A program made the position numbers and the translations under genes. Shown piece after piece: positions 44,010-53,116 of a stretch of DNA of 64,000 nt. The stretch comes from JAYZDF01 sp036337945 (lineage in GTDB: Bacteria > Myxococcota > Kuafuiibacteriia > Kuafuiibacteriales > Kuafuiibacteriaceae), in the NCBI GenBank assembly GCA_036337945.1, contig JAYZDF010000124.1, positions 4,305 to 68,304 on the forward strand, given 5' to 3'. Position 1 is the stretch's first letter; each line of letters starts with the position of its first letter. The notes under the pieces were generated by a model that saw nothing but the letters and a program-made list of their open reading frames with translations, was not told where the DNA came from and did not search any database.

Positions 44010-45328
44010 TGAATATTCTAAGCACGAGCCTCATTTTACTCATCGCGAATCCATCAACCAGCTTGGTTGATGCTTATAAGAAAGAACTCGCGTTTCTAGA
44101 AGCCGAGCGTAAAGCACTCAAGACGCAACTTAGCCGTTTTGAAAAATCGGCCAAAAAAGATATCGCAAAAGCAGACAGCGAAATTGTCAAGCTTCAAGGC
44201 GAATTACTGTCGATACGCAACAAAACAGATGCCTCAGAAATCACTCTTCGAGAAATCGAAGGTGAAGCGATCAAGACCCAAGATCGCGCTGACATCCTCT
44301 CTGATACGGTTTCACGAAGCTTCGAAAGTCTCGAACGCGCAGGAATCGAGCTTCCAGAACTGGCTGAAGGCACCGAAGGACAAGTCAAGCAATTCGATTT
44401 GGCTGTCGGTCATGGCAAAACGCTTATCGAACAAGGCGGGCAAATTCGCTACGAGGACTCAGAGTTTTTTAGTCAAAACGGTCAATCGCTCAAAGGCAAA
44501 ATCGTAAAAATCGGCAACGTCGCCGCGTACGGGATGAGCGGAAATACTGCCGGTGCTCTTTCTCCTGCAGGTTCAGGGCGACTGCGAGTTTGGCATCAAG
44601 ATGCAAAAACGACCGCAACAAGCCTTTTGGCCAAGCAAAGCCCCGAAACACTCCACATGTTTGTGTTCGCTGACCTTGAAAAACCAATTGAGCAAAAAGT
44701 AGAGAAGACGGCGCTTGATTTGATTGAAAGCGGTGGAGTCATCGCTTGGGCTATTGTTTATATGGGTCTTCTCGGACTGGCTCTCATTTTCTGGCGTGGA
44801 CTCTCCCTTGTTCGAATCCAAGCGTCGACAAAGTCCCTCACTAACCGAGTTGTTCCACTGGTTGAAAATGGCAAAGTAAAAGAAGCACTCGAGCTATCTA
44901 ATCAGGACTCAGCCGCGGCGAGCAGTGTCATGAGTGCAATTCTCGCAAATCTGCATCGAGACTACCAAGCGCTTGAGGATTTGGTTCATGAAGCAACCTT
45001 GGGTGTTTTGCAAAAAATTCAAAAATTCTCGGCCGCGATTACGGTCATTGCGGCCGTCGCCCCTCTGATGGGGCTGTTGGGAACAGTGACCGGTATGATG
45101 TCTACCTTTGATGTCATCACCGAACACGGCACGGGGGACCCCAAAATGCTTGCCGGTGGTATTTCAGAGGCTTTGGTCACCACTGAACTCGGCTTGATTG
45201 TCGCAATTCCGACCTTGCTCCTTGGAACCATGCTGATGGCGGTTGCGAACCGTATTGAGAGCGATCTCGATAAGGCCGCGCTCACCGTTATGAACAGCGG
45301 AAGTGCTGCTACATCCGTAGAAGCCTAG
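44009..45328 (+). CDS. TtpC-like MotA/TolQ/ExbB proton-channel protein with a periplasmic extension
   Basis: 439 residues. A signal-like N-terminus and a coiled-coil periplasmic extension (residues 20-235) come before three membrane helices: GGVIAWAIVYMGLLGLALIF, AITVIAAVAPLMGLLGTVTG and GLIVAIPTLLLGTMLMAVA. The last two form the conserved MotA/TolQ/ExbB core (GTVTGMMSTFDVIT). A second, longer ExbB-like protein with such an extension is the mark of TtpC in Vibrio TonB2 systems. It should form an inner-membrane proton channel working with ExbB and ExbD. Its start overlaps the DUF3450-like gene by 1 nt. Confidence 0.85.
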   Translation: MNILSTSLILLIANPSTSLVDAYKKELAFLEAERKALKTQLSRFEKSAKKDIAKADSEIVKLQGELLSIRNKTDASEITLREIEGEAIKTQDRADILSDTVSRSFESLERAGIELPELAEGTEGQVKQFDLAVGHGKTLIEQGGQIRYEDSEFFSQNGQSLKGKIVKIGNVAAYGMSGNTAGALSPAGSGRLRVWHQDAKTTATSLLAKQSPETLHMFVFADLEKPIEQKVEKTALDLIESGGVIAWAIVYMGLLGLALIFWRGLSLVRIQASTKSLTNRVVPLVENGKVKEALELSNQDSAAASSVMSAILANLHRDYQALEDLVHEATLGVLQKIQKFSAAITVIAAVAPLMGLLGTVTGMMSTFDVITEHGTGDPKMLAGGISEALVTTELGLIVAIPTLLLGTMLMAVANRIESDLDKAALTVMNSGSAATSVEA

Positions 45329-45337
45329 GAATCAGTC

Positions 45338-45928
45338 ATGTTGATGTCAGCCATAGAACAGCTAGGAGAATACATCGCGGGAGGAGGTTTCGTTATGCCT
45401 CCTCTTGTCGGTGCTGCAGCTCTTCTTTGGTACGTCTTAGGCTATCGGTTATTCACCCTACGCAGAGGAAGTTCAGAACCTCTAAGTCGCCTCCTTTCCA
45501 GCAACGAGGAAGCGGCCTCGAAAAGAGGGATTATTGTCCGAAGTATCCCCATGGGACGCGCAGCACTGAGCACATCTCCAGAAAGACCGCGCGTCGCGCT
45601 CGATTTGGCTTTTTCTAAGTTGGACGATGAGCTGGCACGCTTCGATACGCTCGTTGTTGCAATCGTTGCGGCGGCTCCGCTCGCCGGCTTGCTTGGAACA
45701 GTCGCGGGGATGATGGAAACTTTCGACGCGCTTGCCGACATGGCCCTTTTCTCGCAATCGGGTGGCATCGCTGGCGGTATCTCACAGGCATTGCTTACGA
45801 CCCAAATGGGTCTCGCTGTCGCAATCCCCGGCCTGCTTATCGGTCGATTGCTCAAACGGCGACAAGACCGGCTTTCGGAAGAACTAGAACAAGTGAAAGA
45901 CCTTTTGTGTCTGGAGCAGGAGTCTTAA
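45338..45928 (+). CDS. exbB: ExbB biopolymer transport protein (TonB2-type)
   Basis: 196 residues with three membrane helices: VMPPLVGAAALLWYVLGYRL, TLVVAIVAAAPLAGLLGTVAG and QMGLAVAIPGLLIGRLL. GTVAGMMETFDALA is the conserved loop of MotA/TolQ/ExbB proteins. It makes the proton-driven motor core with ExbD in the inner membrane. It starts 9 nt after the TtpC-like gene and stops 2 nt before exbD. Start ATG 45338; the ATG at 45344 is an alternative. Confidence 0.9.
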   Translation: MLMSAIEQLGEYIAGGGFVMPPLVGAAALLWYVLGYRLFTLRRGSSEPLSRLLSSNEEAASKRGIIVRSIPMGRAALSTSPERPRVALDLAFSKLDDELARFDTLVVAIVAAAPLAGLLGTVAGMMETFDALADMALFSQSGGIAGGISQALLTTQMGLAVAIPGLLIGRLLKRRQDRLSEELEQVKDLLCLEQES

Positions 45929-45930
45929 TC

Positions 45931-46338
45931 ATGAAAAGAAGAAACAACAAAGAAGTCGTCAAAGACATCGATATCTCACCACTGATCGATATGGTCTTCA
46001 TTCTCCTTATCTTCTTTATGGTCTCAACGACCTTCGTAAAGGATATGAAGCTTGACCTCGAGCGTCCAAGTGCATCGAGTTCAAAGCGCGCATCTACGAA
46101 GGCGATTAGAGTTTACGTTGAACGAAGCGGCGCAGTGTACTTAGAAGACGCGCCCGTCAAAGCCTGGATGTTACAAAGTCGAGTTCGCGATCTAATGAGC
46201 GCGGGTAGTAGCAAATCAGTGCTGGTAATTACGGACCGGTTGGTCCCCGCTGACAAACTTATCGACGTAGTTGATCAGTGCCGTCTCGCCGGCGCGGAAG
46301 ACGTCGGTGTCGCAACAGAAGCTGAAGCTGGAGGTTGA
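45931..46338 (+). CDS. exbD: ExbD biopolymer transport protein
   Basis: 135 residues from the ATG at 45931. A short cytosolic N-terminus is followed by the single helix DIDISPLIDMVFILLIFFMV, with the conserved pore Asp in PLIDMVF, then a periplasmic domain ending with an ExbD/TolR-type fold. It energises TonB with ExbB. The next gene starts 1 nt after its stop; GGAGG inside the exbD end serves as the tonB ribosome site. Confidence 0.92.
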   Translation: MKRRNNKEVVKDIDISPLIDMVFILLIFFMVSTTFVKDMKLDLERPSASSSKRASTKAIRVYVERSGAVYLEDAPVKAWMLQSRVRDLMSAGSSKSVLVITDRLVPADKLIDVVDQCRLAGAEDVGVATEAEAGG

Positions 46339-46339
46339 A

Positions 46340-46975
46340 ATGAAACGAGTAATTTTTTGTATTGTAAGTATGTTCATGGGAACGAGCGGCGTGCTCGGCG
46401 CAATTCTCACCATGAATCTTCATAGCCGTCCGGTAGAAAAAGAAAAGGTTGAAGCACAAACCAGCTTTCAGGTCGCTAAGAAAAAGAAGAAGAAAAAGAA
46501 GAAGCAACGCGTTCGTCAACAACAACGTCCCAAAGCAAAGCCGAGATCTACGCCAAAGGCACCACCTCCGCAAATCGCGAGTAACCTGTCAGGCGTTGAC
46601 TTCAGCGCACTGGGCGTTGGCGATGTGGACCTAGGAGATGCTTCCTCCAACCTTCTCGGTGGCGCAGAAAGCACAAAAGACCTAGTCATGACCGAAGCAT
46701 CTGTGGATTCGCCTCCTCGTAGATTAGAATCTCGAGCACCCAAATATCCTGCTCGTGCTCGCGCCAAAGGCATCGAAGGAAAGGTCACGCTGAGTCTCCT
46801 CATCGGAACAAATGGTCAAGTCGCCAAGGTTCGAGTATTGGATGCCGAACCCGCCGGCGTTTTCGAAGATGCGGCAAAAGATGCCGTTATGGCATGGCGC
46901 TTTGATCCCGCTACCTATAGAGGCCAAACCGTAAAAATCTGGGCTGAGCAAGTCGTAAACTTTAGCCTTCTTTAG
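46340..46975 (+). CDS. tonB: TonB-family energy transducer with a poly-lysine tract
   Basis: 211 residues from the ATG at 46340. One N-terminal membrane helix (VIFCIVSMFMGTSGVLGAIL) is followed by a basic spacer with nine consecutive lysines, then QQQRPKAKPR and PKAPPP, shorter and more lysine-rich than the usual Pro-rich TonB linker. The C-terminal TonB domain is complete: RAPKYPARARAKGIEGKVTL, then AVMAWRFDPATYRGQTV. It carries proton-motive energy to the outer-membrane receptors; the receptor gene is two genes downstream. Confidence 0.9.
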   Translation: MKRVIFCIVSMFMGTSGVLGAILTMNLHSRPVEKEKVEAQTSFQVAKKKKKKKKKQRVRQQQRPKAKPRSTPKAPPPQIASNLSGVDFSALGVGDVDLGDASSNLLGGAESTKDLVMTEASVDSPPRRLESRAPKYPARARAKGIEGKVTLSLLIGTNGQVAKVRVLDAEPAGVFEDAAKDAVMAWRFDPATYRGQTVKIWAEQVVNFSLL

Positions 46976-46983
46976 TCGTCATC

Positions 46984-48111
46984 ATGAATGTTTTAGCGAT
47001 TCTATTCACTGCCTTTCTCGCGGTCCCAACGGCCGAAGAAGAGCCTGATCATCTTGCTCTCGCAGCAATGATGCTTCGTGACGGTCATCCTGACCGAGCC
47101 GCGGCCGCGTTAAAGAGTGTGAACCTAGAAGATGAAGAACTTGATAAACCGAGATTTTATCTTCTCAAGGGTCTTGTATCGCAAAAACAACTCGACCACG
47201 AACGAGCGGTCGAAAACATGAAATTGGCCGTAAAGCACGGACACAAGGACACCTTGATTTACGTGTTTATGGCACAATCACAAGTACAACTAGAAAAATA
47301 CCGAGATTGTATCAACTCCTTGTCAAAAGCCGGAGAGTCCGCTCTTAAGATGCCCGGAGCCACCCTCATGGCTTCTTATGCGCACAAGAAGCTCAACGAA
47401 AAAGACCAAGCCTATAAGGTCCTTCTCGATGGCGAACGTCGCTTTCCCAAGTCAAACGAAATTGCCCGACAACGGGTTATTCTACTGGTGGAACTCGGTC
47501 TTTACCAAGAAGCTATTGAGGTGGCTTCTGGGTTTTTGCAGCGCGACGGTATCAAAGTGCCAGACTACCTTGCTCTCGCTGAAGCCTTACGAAAGAGTAA
47601 AGAGTTCAAAAGAGCCTCAGTCCTACTCGAAGAGGCCAAACTCAGGCACCCTACGAGCAAAGATATCTATGTTCAACTTGCACGAATCTACTTAGATGCC
47701 GGTCATCCGCGTAAAGCCGCCATGGTTCTGGAGCAAACAATTCCCCGACATCCAGAGTTGGCCATTGAAGCCGCAGAGCTATATCGACGTGCGGGTGCAT
47801 TAAATAGAGCTTTATACCTGAATCGTCGAGTTCTCGATCAAAAAGAGAAGGCAAAGCAGCGTTTGGGGCTACTGGTAGAACGCGAAATGTTCGAACGAGC
47901 CACCGCCCTTGAATCTCGGCTATCGCGTCTGGGGCTGCTTAAATTGGACTCCGTGCGTTACGCCCTCGCCTACGCTCATTTCCGGACGGGCAACCACGAA
48001 GAAACCATCCGATTAATCAGCAAGATCAAGGACACTGCTCTTTTTGACAAAGCGACGGAACTCCGACGCATTATCCAGATTTGTGAAACGACGGGTCGAG
48101 GCTGTTCATGA
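46984..48111 (+). CDS. TPR protein of the TonB2-type operon
   Basis: 375 residues. A short hydrophobic N-terminus (VLAILFTAFLAVPTA) suggests export. The rest is a stack of tetratricopeptide repeats (HLALAAMMLRDGHPDRAAAAL, then LLKGLVSQKQLDHERAVE and so on), about ten helix pairs. A TPR protein ends TonB2 operons in Vibrio. It starts 8 nt after tonB and overlaps the receptor gene by 4 nt (ATGA). It is probably a periplasmic scaffold for the TonB system; the partner is not known. Confidence 0.8.
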   Translation: MNVLAILFTAFLAVPTAEEEPDHLALAAMMLRDGHPDRAAAALKSVNLEDEELDKPRFYLLKGLVSQKQLDHERAVENMKLAVKHGHKDTLIYVFMAQSQVQLEKYRDCINSLSKAGESALKMPGATLMASYAHKKLNEKDQAYKVLLDGERRFPKSNEIARQRVILLVELGLYQEAIEVASGFLQRDGIKVPDYLALAEALRKSKEFKRASVLLEEAKLRHPTSKDIYVQLARIYLDAGHPRKAAMVLEQTIPRHPELAIEAAELYRRAGALNRALYLNRRVLDQKEKAKQRLGLLVEREMFERATALESRLSRLGLLKLDSVRYALAYAHFRTGNHEETIRLISKIKDTALFDKATELRRIIQICETTGRGCS

Positions 48112-51100
48112 TTTCAATCCAATTACTCAGCTTGGCATTGGTCACCCAACCAAGCTGCGCTGACGGCCGGATAGACGGCTTTGTCTTTGAGCAAAGTACT
48201 AATCGCCCGATACCAGCCCTTCAGGTCAAAGTCGGGGGCGAGAGCAGGAACACTGATTCTCGCGGAAGTTTCTCAGTGACCCTCCCGTGCGGCAACTATC
48301 CGATGTTCATCTCGGGCACAGATTTCGTCACGGTAAAAACATCGTCGGTTGCGGTCATACCTGGCGAGGTGAGTGAAGCCTTCGTCACCGTGACCAGCAC
48401 TGGAAGCAAACCGCTCCTTCAGGTTGAGTCTGCGGGCCCAATTTTTCAGGTGGCAAAAGACGAAAGTAACGCACCTCGAGGCACCATCACGGGAACAATT
48501 ATCGACACAGATAAGAAGAAACCAATATCCGGTGCGAGAATATTCGCTCGGGGCCGAGCTGAAGAGGTTCTCTCTGACGACCAAGGAAAATTCTCACTTT
48601 CTCTACCCGCAGGAGATTATGACCTTACGTTTATTCACTCTCGTTTCTCAACCTTCACTTTACGTGGACTCAAAGTTGAAGGAGAAAAAGAGATACGGAC
48701 CGATGTTGAGATGTCGCCCGCCGCACTTCAACTGCAAGCACTGACGGTATCGGCTCCACGAGTCGAAGGAAGCATGACTTCGGTCCTAAGCGAACGTCGA
48801 GAATCTGGAGCGGTCAGTGACATCATCGGCGCAGACCAAATGTCGAAATCCGGTGACTCTGATGCCGCAGGTGCTCTCAAGCGAGTCACTGGCGTTACAG
48901 TTATCGGCGGAAAGTTCGTCTACGTTCGCGGTTTGGGCGAACGCTATTCAAGCACCCTATTGAATGGCTCTAGTCTTCCAAGTCCTGACCCAGAACGACG
49001 CGTCGTTCCTCTCGACATGTTCCCCACAGACGTCCTGGAAAGCGTTCTCATCGATAAAACCTTCCGCCCTGACCTCGTGGGAGAGTTTGGCGGCGGCTCG
49101 GTTCAATTACGCACCAGAGGCTTTCCTAAAGGATTTCTCGCCAACTTCTCTATATCTGGTGGCATAACCCAGGGAATCACTTTCGACACGGGTCCTGCAT
49201 CCGTATCTGGTCCAACTGACTTTCTCGGCATCGACGGAAGCTTTCGTAACCTTCCCCCTTCTGTCGCAGAAGCGTCGCGAAATGAACCACTCATTCAGAC
49301 CGACCGTTTTTCTACGCGCGGTTACACCGCGGAGGAGCTTGAACAATTTGGCGAAGAGCTGGCCGAAAGGTATGAGCTACTCGAGCAATCCATTCCTCCG
49401 GGTCTTGGGCTCAGCGGCTCGATTGGAGATAGTTTCTCACTATTTGGCGGAAAAGGCGGCTACTTCTCCTCTCTTGCCTACGACAACGGCTATGGGCAAG
49501 ATGACTCCACGGTAACCATTTATACCGTTGGCTCCGGGGACCTCGAACAAGCGCACCGATATGTGTTCGATGAAATCACCAATACAATTTCACTTTCCGG
49601 TATTTTCACTACGGGTCTGGACTGGGAAAGCGGAGATCAAATCCGCCTCACCACTCTTCTAAATCGTATTACTGACGATGAGGCCAGAGTCTACGAGGGC
49701 CCAAACCGAGACCTCGGTGAAAACATTAGAGTCACGCGATTTCGCTGGATAGAAAGGATGATGATTTCGCAGCAGCTCCGTGGCGAGCATCCTTTGAAAT
49801 TTCTGAACTCGACCCTCGGATGGAGATATACCTTCGCGATTGCAACTCGAGACGAACCTGATCGTCGTTCGATTCGATATGACTACGAACCTAGTGTTCA
49901 GCAATGGTATCTATCTGACCGCCCCGAAGGCAATCGCCAAGTCGTAAGTGACCTGACCAATGTCAATCATGACGTCGCGGCGGACTGGACTATTCCCTTT
50001 AGTTTTTTGAAAAAAGAAGACTCCAACATAAAGTCTGGGTTTAACGTTATCTTCAAGAATCGAGAAGTCGACACTCGTCGTTACAAGTTCCAAGACCGTG
50101 GACCTCGGAGTATTCTGCCAGAAGTGCTCAGTCTGCCGCCGGAGCAAATTTTTGTCCCGGAAAACATTGGTCGCGATGGCTTTCAGTTAGAAGAAGTTAC
50201 TCTCGTCACCGATAATTATCGAGCAGGACAACGCGTATTCAGTGGCTACGTGATGACAGATATGGCGCTCTTAGAGTCACTGCGCTTTGTCGGTGGGCTT
50301 CGCCTTGAGTTGCCGAGACAAACAGTAGAAACCTTCGAGCCTTTCAATCCTGACGCCACGCCAGTATCCGCAGAGCTGACCAATGTAGATGTTCTCCCCG
50401 CAGGTGTATTCTCCCTGAATCTTGCAGATGACATGGTCTTACGAGTTGGCGGCAGTGGAACCGTCTCACGACCCGACTTCCGCGAATTATCGCCCGCCAC
50501 CTTCACAGACGTTACGGGCGGCCGCTTATTGTTTGGTAATCCAGACCTTCAGCGAACACAGATCTATCACTCCGACGTAAGATGGGAGTGGTATCTCAGT
50601 GATACCGAAATGTTTTCCGTAGCGGGCTTCTACAAGAACTTCATCGACCCGATTGAAATCGTCGTTGTCCCGAGTGCACAACTTTCACTCACCTACGAAA
50701 ATGCGGAAAGCGCGAGTAACTTTGGACTCGAAATCGACTTCAGAAAGAACTTCAGCTTTATATCTCCTGCGTTAGAAGACTTATCCATTTCTGGAAATGT
50801 CGCCTTCATCGAATCCCAAGTTCGGCTTCGAGAGGGCTCTACGATTCAAACCTCTAAAGAACGCCCCCTGCAGGGCCAATCTCCTTATGTGGCTAATGTT
50901 CAACTGGCTTACGACAACGTAGATCTCGGTGCCACTGGAACGATTGTATATAACGTTTTTGGGCCCCGCATCGCTGAGGTTGGCGCCCTAGGTGCACCTG
51001 ATGTCTATGAAGAACCTGTACACCTTCTCGACCTTGTATTCAGTCAAAATCTAGGCAGCGGCTGGAAGCTCAAATTGAAAGGAAGCAACCTTTTGGACCT

Positions 51101-51209
51101 TCCTATTCGGATGACTCAAGGAACGAACTCCGTCACTAACGAACCCAACCTCACGCGCGTACGAACCAGAGGTCGCCGAGTGAGTCTGGGACTCAGTAAA
51201 TCTTTCTAA
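48108..51209 (+). CDS. TonB-dependent receptor with two N-terminal carboxypeptidase-regulatory-like domains
   Basis: 1,033 residues. The signal-like start is followed by two CarboxypepD_reg-like beta-sandwich domains (about 22-95 and 125-205, for example ITGTIIDTDKKKPISGARIFA). The plug domain has GALKRVTGVTVIGGKFVYVRGLGERYSSTLLNG and VDVxxPLDMFP-type residues before the barrel of about 22 strands, ending VSLGLSKSF. The double regulatory domain is typical of large-substrate receptors in Bacteroidota and related phyla. It is coupled to the TPR gene by ATGA. The nearby PhoX and Pho-box genes suggest a phosphorus-containing substrate, but this is not shown. Confidence 0.85.
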   Translation: MISIQLLSLALVTQPSCADGRIDGFVFEQSTNRPIPALQVKVGGESRNTDSRGSFSVTLPCGNYPMFISGTDFVTVKTSSVAVIPGEVSEAFVTVTSTGSKPLLQVESAGPIFQVAKDESNAPRGTITGTIIDTDKKKPISGARIFARGRAEEVLSDDQGKFSLSLPAGDYDLTFIHSRFSTFTLRGLKVEGEKEIRTDVEMSPAALQLQALTVSAPRVEGSMTSVLSERRESGAVSDIIGADQMSKSGDSDAAGALKRVTGVTVIGGKFVYVRGLGERYSSTLLNGSSLPSPDPERRVVPLDMFPTDVLESVLIDKTFRPDLVGEFGGGSVQLRTRGFPKGFLANFSISGGITQGITFDTGPASVSGPTDFLGIDGSFRNLPPSVAEASRNEPLIQTDRFSTRGYTAEELEQFGEELAERYELLEQSIPPGLGLSGSIGDSFSLFGGKGGYFSSLAYDNGYGQDDSTVTIYTVGSGDLEQAHRYVFDEITNTISLSGIFTTGLDWESGDQIRLTTLLNRITDDEARVYEGPNRDLGENIRVTRFRWIERMMISQQLRGEHPLKFLNSTLGWRYTFAIATRDEPDRRSIRYDYEPSVQQWYLSDRPEGNRQVVSDLTNVNHDVAADWTIPFSFLKKEDSNIKSGFNVIFKNREVDTRRYKFQDRGPRSILPEVLSLPPEQIFVPENIGRDGFQLEEVTLVTDNYRAGQRVFSGYVMTDMALLESLRFVGGLRLELPRQTVETFEPFNPDATPVSAELTNVDVLPAGVFSLNLADDMVLRVGGSGTVSRPDFRELSPATFTDVTGGRLLFGNPDLQRTQIYHSDVRWEWYLSDTEMFSVAGFYKNFIDPIEIVVVPSAQLSLTYENAESASNFGLEIDFRKNFSFISPALEDLSISGNVAFIESQVRLREGSTIQTSKERPLQGQSPYVANVQLAYDNVDLGATGTIVYNVFGPRIAEVGALGAPDVYEEPVHLLDLVFSQNLGSGWKLKLKGSNLLDLPIRMTQGTNSVTNEPNLTRVRTRGRRVSLGLSKSF

Positions 51210-51210
51210 T

Positions 51211-52161
51211 CTATTTTTTCACGGCTCTGACAAGACACCGAGTCGGCGCTGGATAGCCTTCAATGGTCTTGTTTGGGTCATCAGGGTCCAGATAATTAGG
51301 CAAAGACTCAAACGTCATCCATTCTGTGCGATTTTGTTCTTCAAAGGTCGTGCGGTTGATATCAAGAATCTCAACGTCCGAAAAACCTGAATCACTCACC
51401 CACTGCGTGAGCTCATCGGGGCACGGAACATTCCAGACATTCCGCATCTTTGCGTATCGACCTTCCAAATCTAAAGATTTGTCTCCCTCAACAATCAACG
51501 TTTCCAGAACGAGTTGTCCCTCGGGTTTGAGGCAATTCTTGATATCTTGAATATGCTGTTGCGGGTTTCGTTGATGATACAGAACGCCCATGCTGAAGAC
51601 AGAGTCGAAACGTTCTTGGGTTAGCTCGGGACGAACCTGTTCAAAACGCAAAGGAAGAACCCAATGCCTATCGCTTTGCAAATAACGATTCAAAGCGAAA
51701 TATTGCACGCAAAAAAGAACCATCGGATCCAAACCGACGACTTTTTGGGCGCCTGCTTCGAGCATTCGCCAACCAAAATAACCGTTGCCACAGCCAATAT
51801 CTAAAACCGTGTGACCGTCTATCTCGATATGAGGCATGACCCGATTCCATTTAAAGTCAGACCGCCATTCCGTTTGAACTTTGACCCCCAAAAATTCAAA
51901 CGGACCTTTTCGCCAAGGGTGGAGTTCCATGAGATTCATTCGAATCTCAGATTTTTGCTTATCTGTACTCCCTGGAGTTGCTTCCAATGTCACCGTATCG
52001 CCCGCGCGAAAATCCCACTCGGCGACGGAGGGAAGCTCACGAACAGCGTTGCACCATTTCGGGAAATTGCCGTTTGATTCGAGTCTATGGTGGACCTGCT
52101 CTCGAAGCTCATCCCAATCTGAGAATTGCTCCCAAAATGACTTGTAATTTTGCTCGATCAT
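51211..52161 (-). CDS. cmoB: tRNA uridine-5-oxyacetate (U34) carboxymethyltransferase CmoB
   Basis: About 316 residues from the ATG at 52161 (the frame opens 11 codons upstream). Characteristic sequence: WRSDFKWNRVMPHIE, VLDIGCGNGYFGWRML (SAM/carboxy-SAM-binding motif), GLDPMVLFCVQ and SMGVLYHQRNPQQHI. It transfers a carboxymethyl group from carboxy-S-adenosylmethionine to 5-hydroxyuridine at position 34 of tRNA anticodons. The start overlaps the cmoA stop (ATGA). It ends 1 nt from the receptor gene, tail to tail. Confidence 0.95.
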   Translation of the reverse strand: MIEQNYKSFWEQFSDWDELREQVHHRLESNGNFPKWCNAVRELPSVAEWDFRAGDTVTLEATPGSTDKQKSEIRMNLMELHPWRKGPFEFLGVKVQTEWRSDFKWNRVMPHIEIDGHTVLDIGCGNGYFGWRMLEAGAQKVVGLDPMVLFCVQYFALNRYLQSDRHWVLPLRFEQVRPELTQERFDSVFSMGVLYHQRNPQQHIQDIKNCLKPEGQLVLETLIVEGDKSLDLEGRYAKMRNVWNVPCPDELTQWVSDSGFSDVEILDINRTTFEEQNRTEWMTFESLPNYLDPDDPNKTIEGYPAPTRCLVRAVKK

Positions 52162-52874
52162 TTCGTGACCATAAATGACGCCCAGTTGAGGCACTTGTAC
52201 CAGGTCTTCACATCATGAAACTGAGCTTGTGCGAAGCGTTCATAATGTTGCTCATGCGTATCAATCACCATGACATTTTCAAGCGCTGTTCGCTTCTGAG
52301 ACACTTCAAGCTCAGTGTAGCCATTTGCTCGCTTGTAATCGTGATGAATCTCGGTAAACAACTCATCGACCGCTTCATCCGTAAACCGAATCTTTTCAGA
52401 AACAATAAGCAAACCGCCTGAGTTCATTTGCTCCTGCATCCGCGTCACGAGTTCAAGGCGCTTTTCTGGGGCAATAAATTGGAGGACGTAGTTCATGACA
52501 ATCACGTCTGCCCCCGTAAAATCAGTCTCTAAAATATCCGCACAGTAGAACGCACACCGAGAATCTGAGATTTGTTCTTTTGCGCGATCAATCATGGCCG
52601 GAGAATTATCGACCGCATGGAGCTTCACGGATTTTTCGCCTAATTGATGGAGGATGGCTAATGAGGACGCGCCCAAAGAACAACCCAAGTCGAATATTTT
52701 CCCGTTCTCTGGAGCGTGACGCGCCGCGATCAAACCCGTCAGCGGAATGACTGTTTCATAGCCAGGAACAGAACGACGAACCATGTCGGGGAATACTTCT
52801 GCGACCGACGCATCAAAGGCAAAGTCTACAATCTGAGGCGATACTTTGCGGTAAATCTCGTCCTTCTTATTCAT
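52158..52874 (-). CDS. cmoA: Carboxy-S-adenosylmethionine synthase CmoA
   Basis: 238 residues. It has the CmoA motifs VPGYETVIPLTGLIAARHAP, IFDLGCSLGASSLAIL (SAM binding) and VIVMNYVLQFIAPEKR. It makes carboxy-SAM from SAM and prephenate, the substrate for CmoB, which follows with a 4-nt overlap. About 240 nt of leader separates it from the next gene upstream. Cytosolic. Confidence 0.95.
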   Translation of the reverse strand: MNKKDEIYRKVSPQIVDFAFDASVAEVFPDMVRRSVPGYETVIPLTGLIAARHAPENGKIFDLGCSLGASSLAILHQLGEKSVKLHAVDNSPAMIDRAKEQISDSRCAFYCADILETDFTGADVIVMNYVLQFIAPEKRLELVTRMQEQMNSGGLLIVSEKIRFTDEAVDELFTEIHHDYKRANGYTELEVSQKRTALENVMVIDTHEQHYERFAQAQFHDVKTWYKCLNWASFMVTK

Positions 52875-53116
52875 GAAAGAATGCGTCCTCTATAGTCGAT
52901 AACGAAGCTTCGCGACCATCACCCAGCTTTAGGTCTTCAAAATCAATGCGATATACACGCATAAGTAAACAAAGAAGAGAAAATTACCCACAGCTGGGGA
53001 GAAAACTCGCCAATTTATGGTCCGATACGACACCAAACGGTTCAGAATTGTTTGGCACTCATATTGCTTAGGTTGTCACTGGGAGTATTCGCACAGCGAT
53101 TACACCTAGGAAAAAC

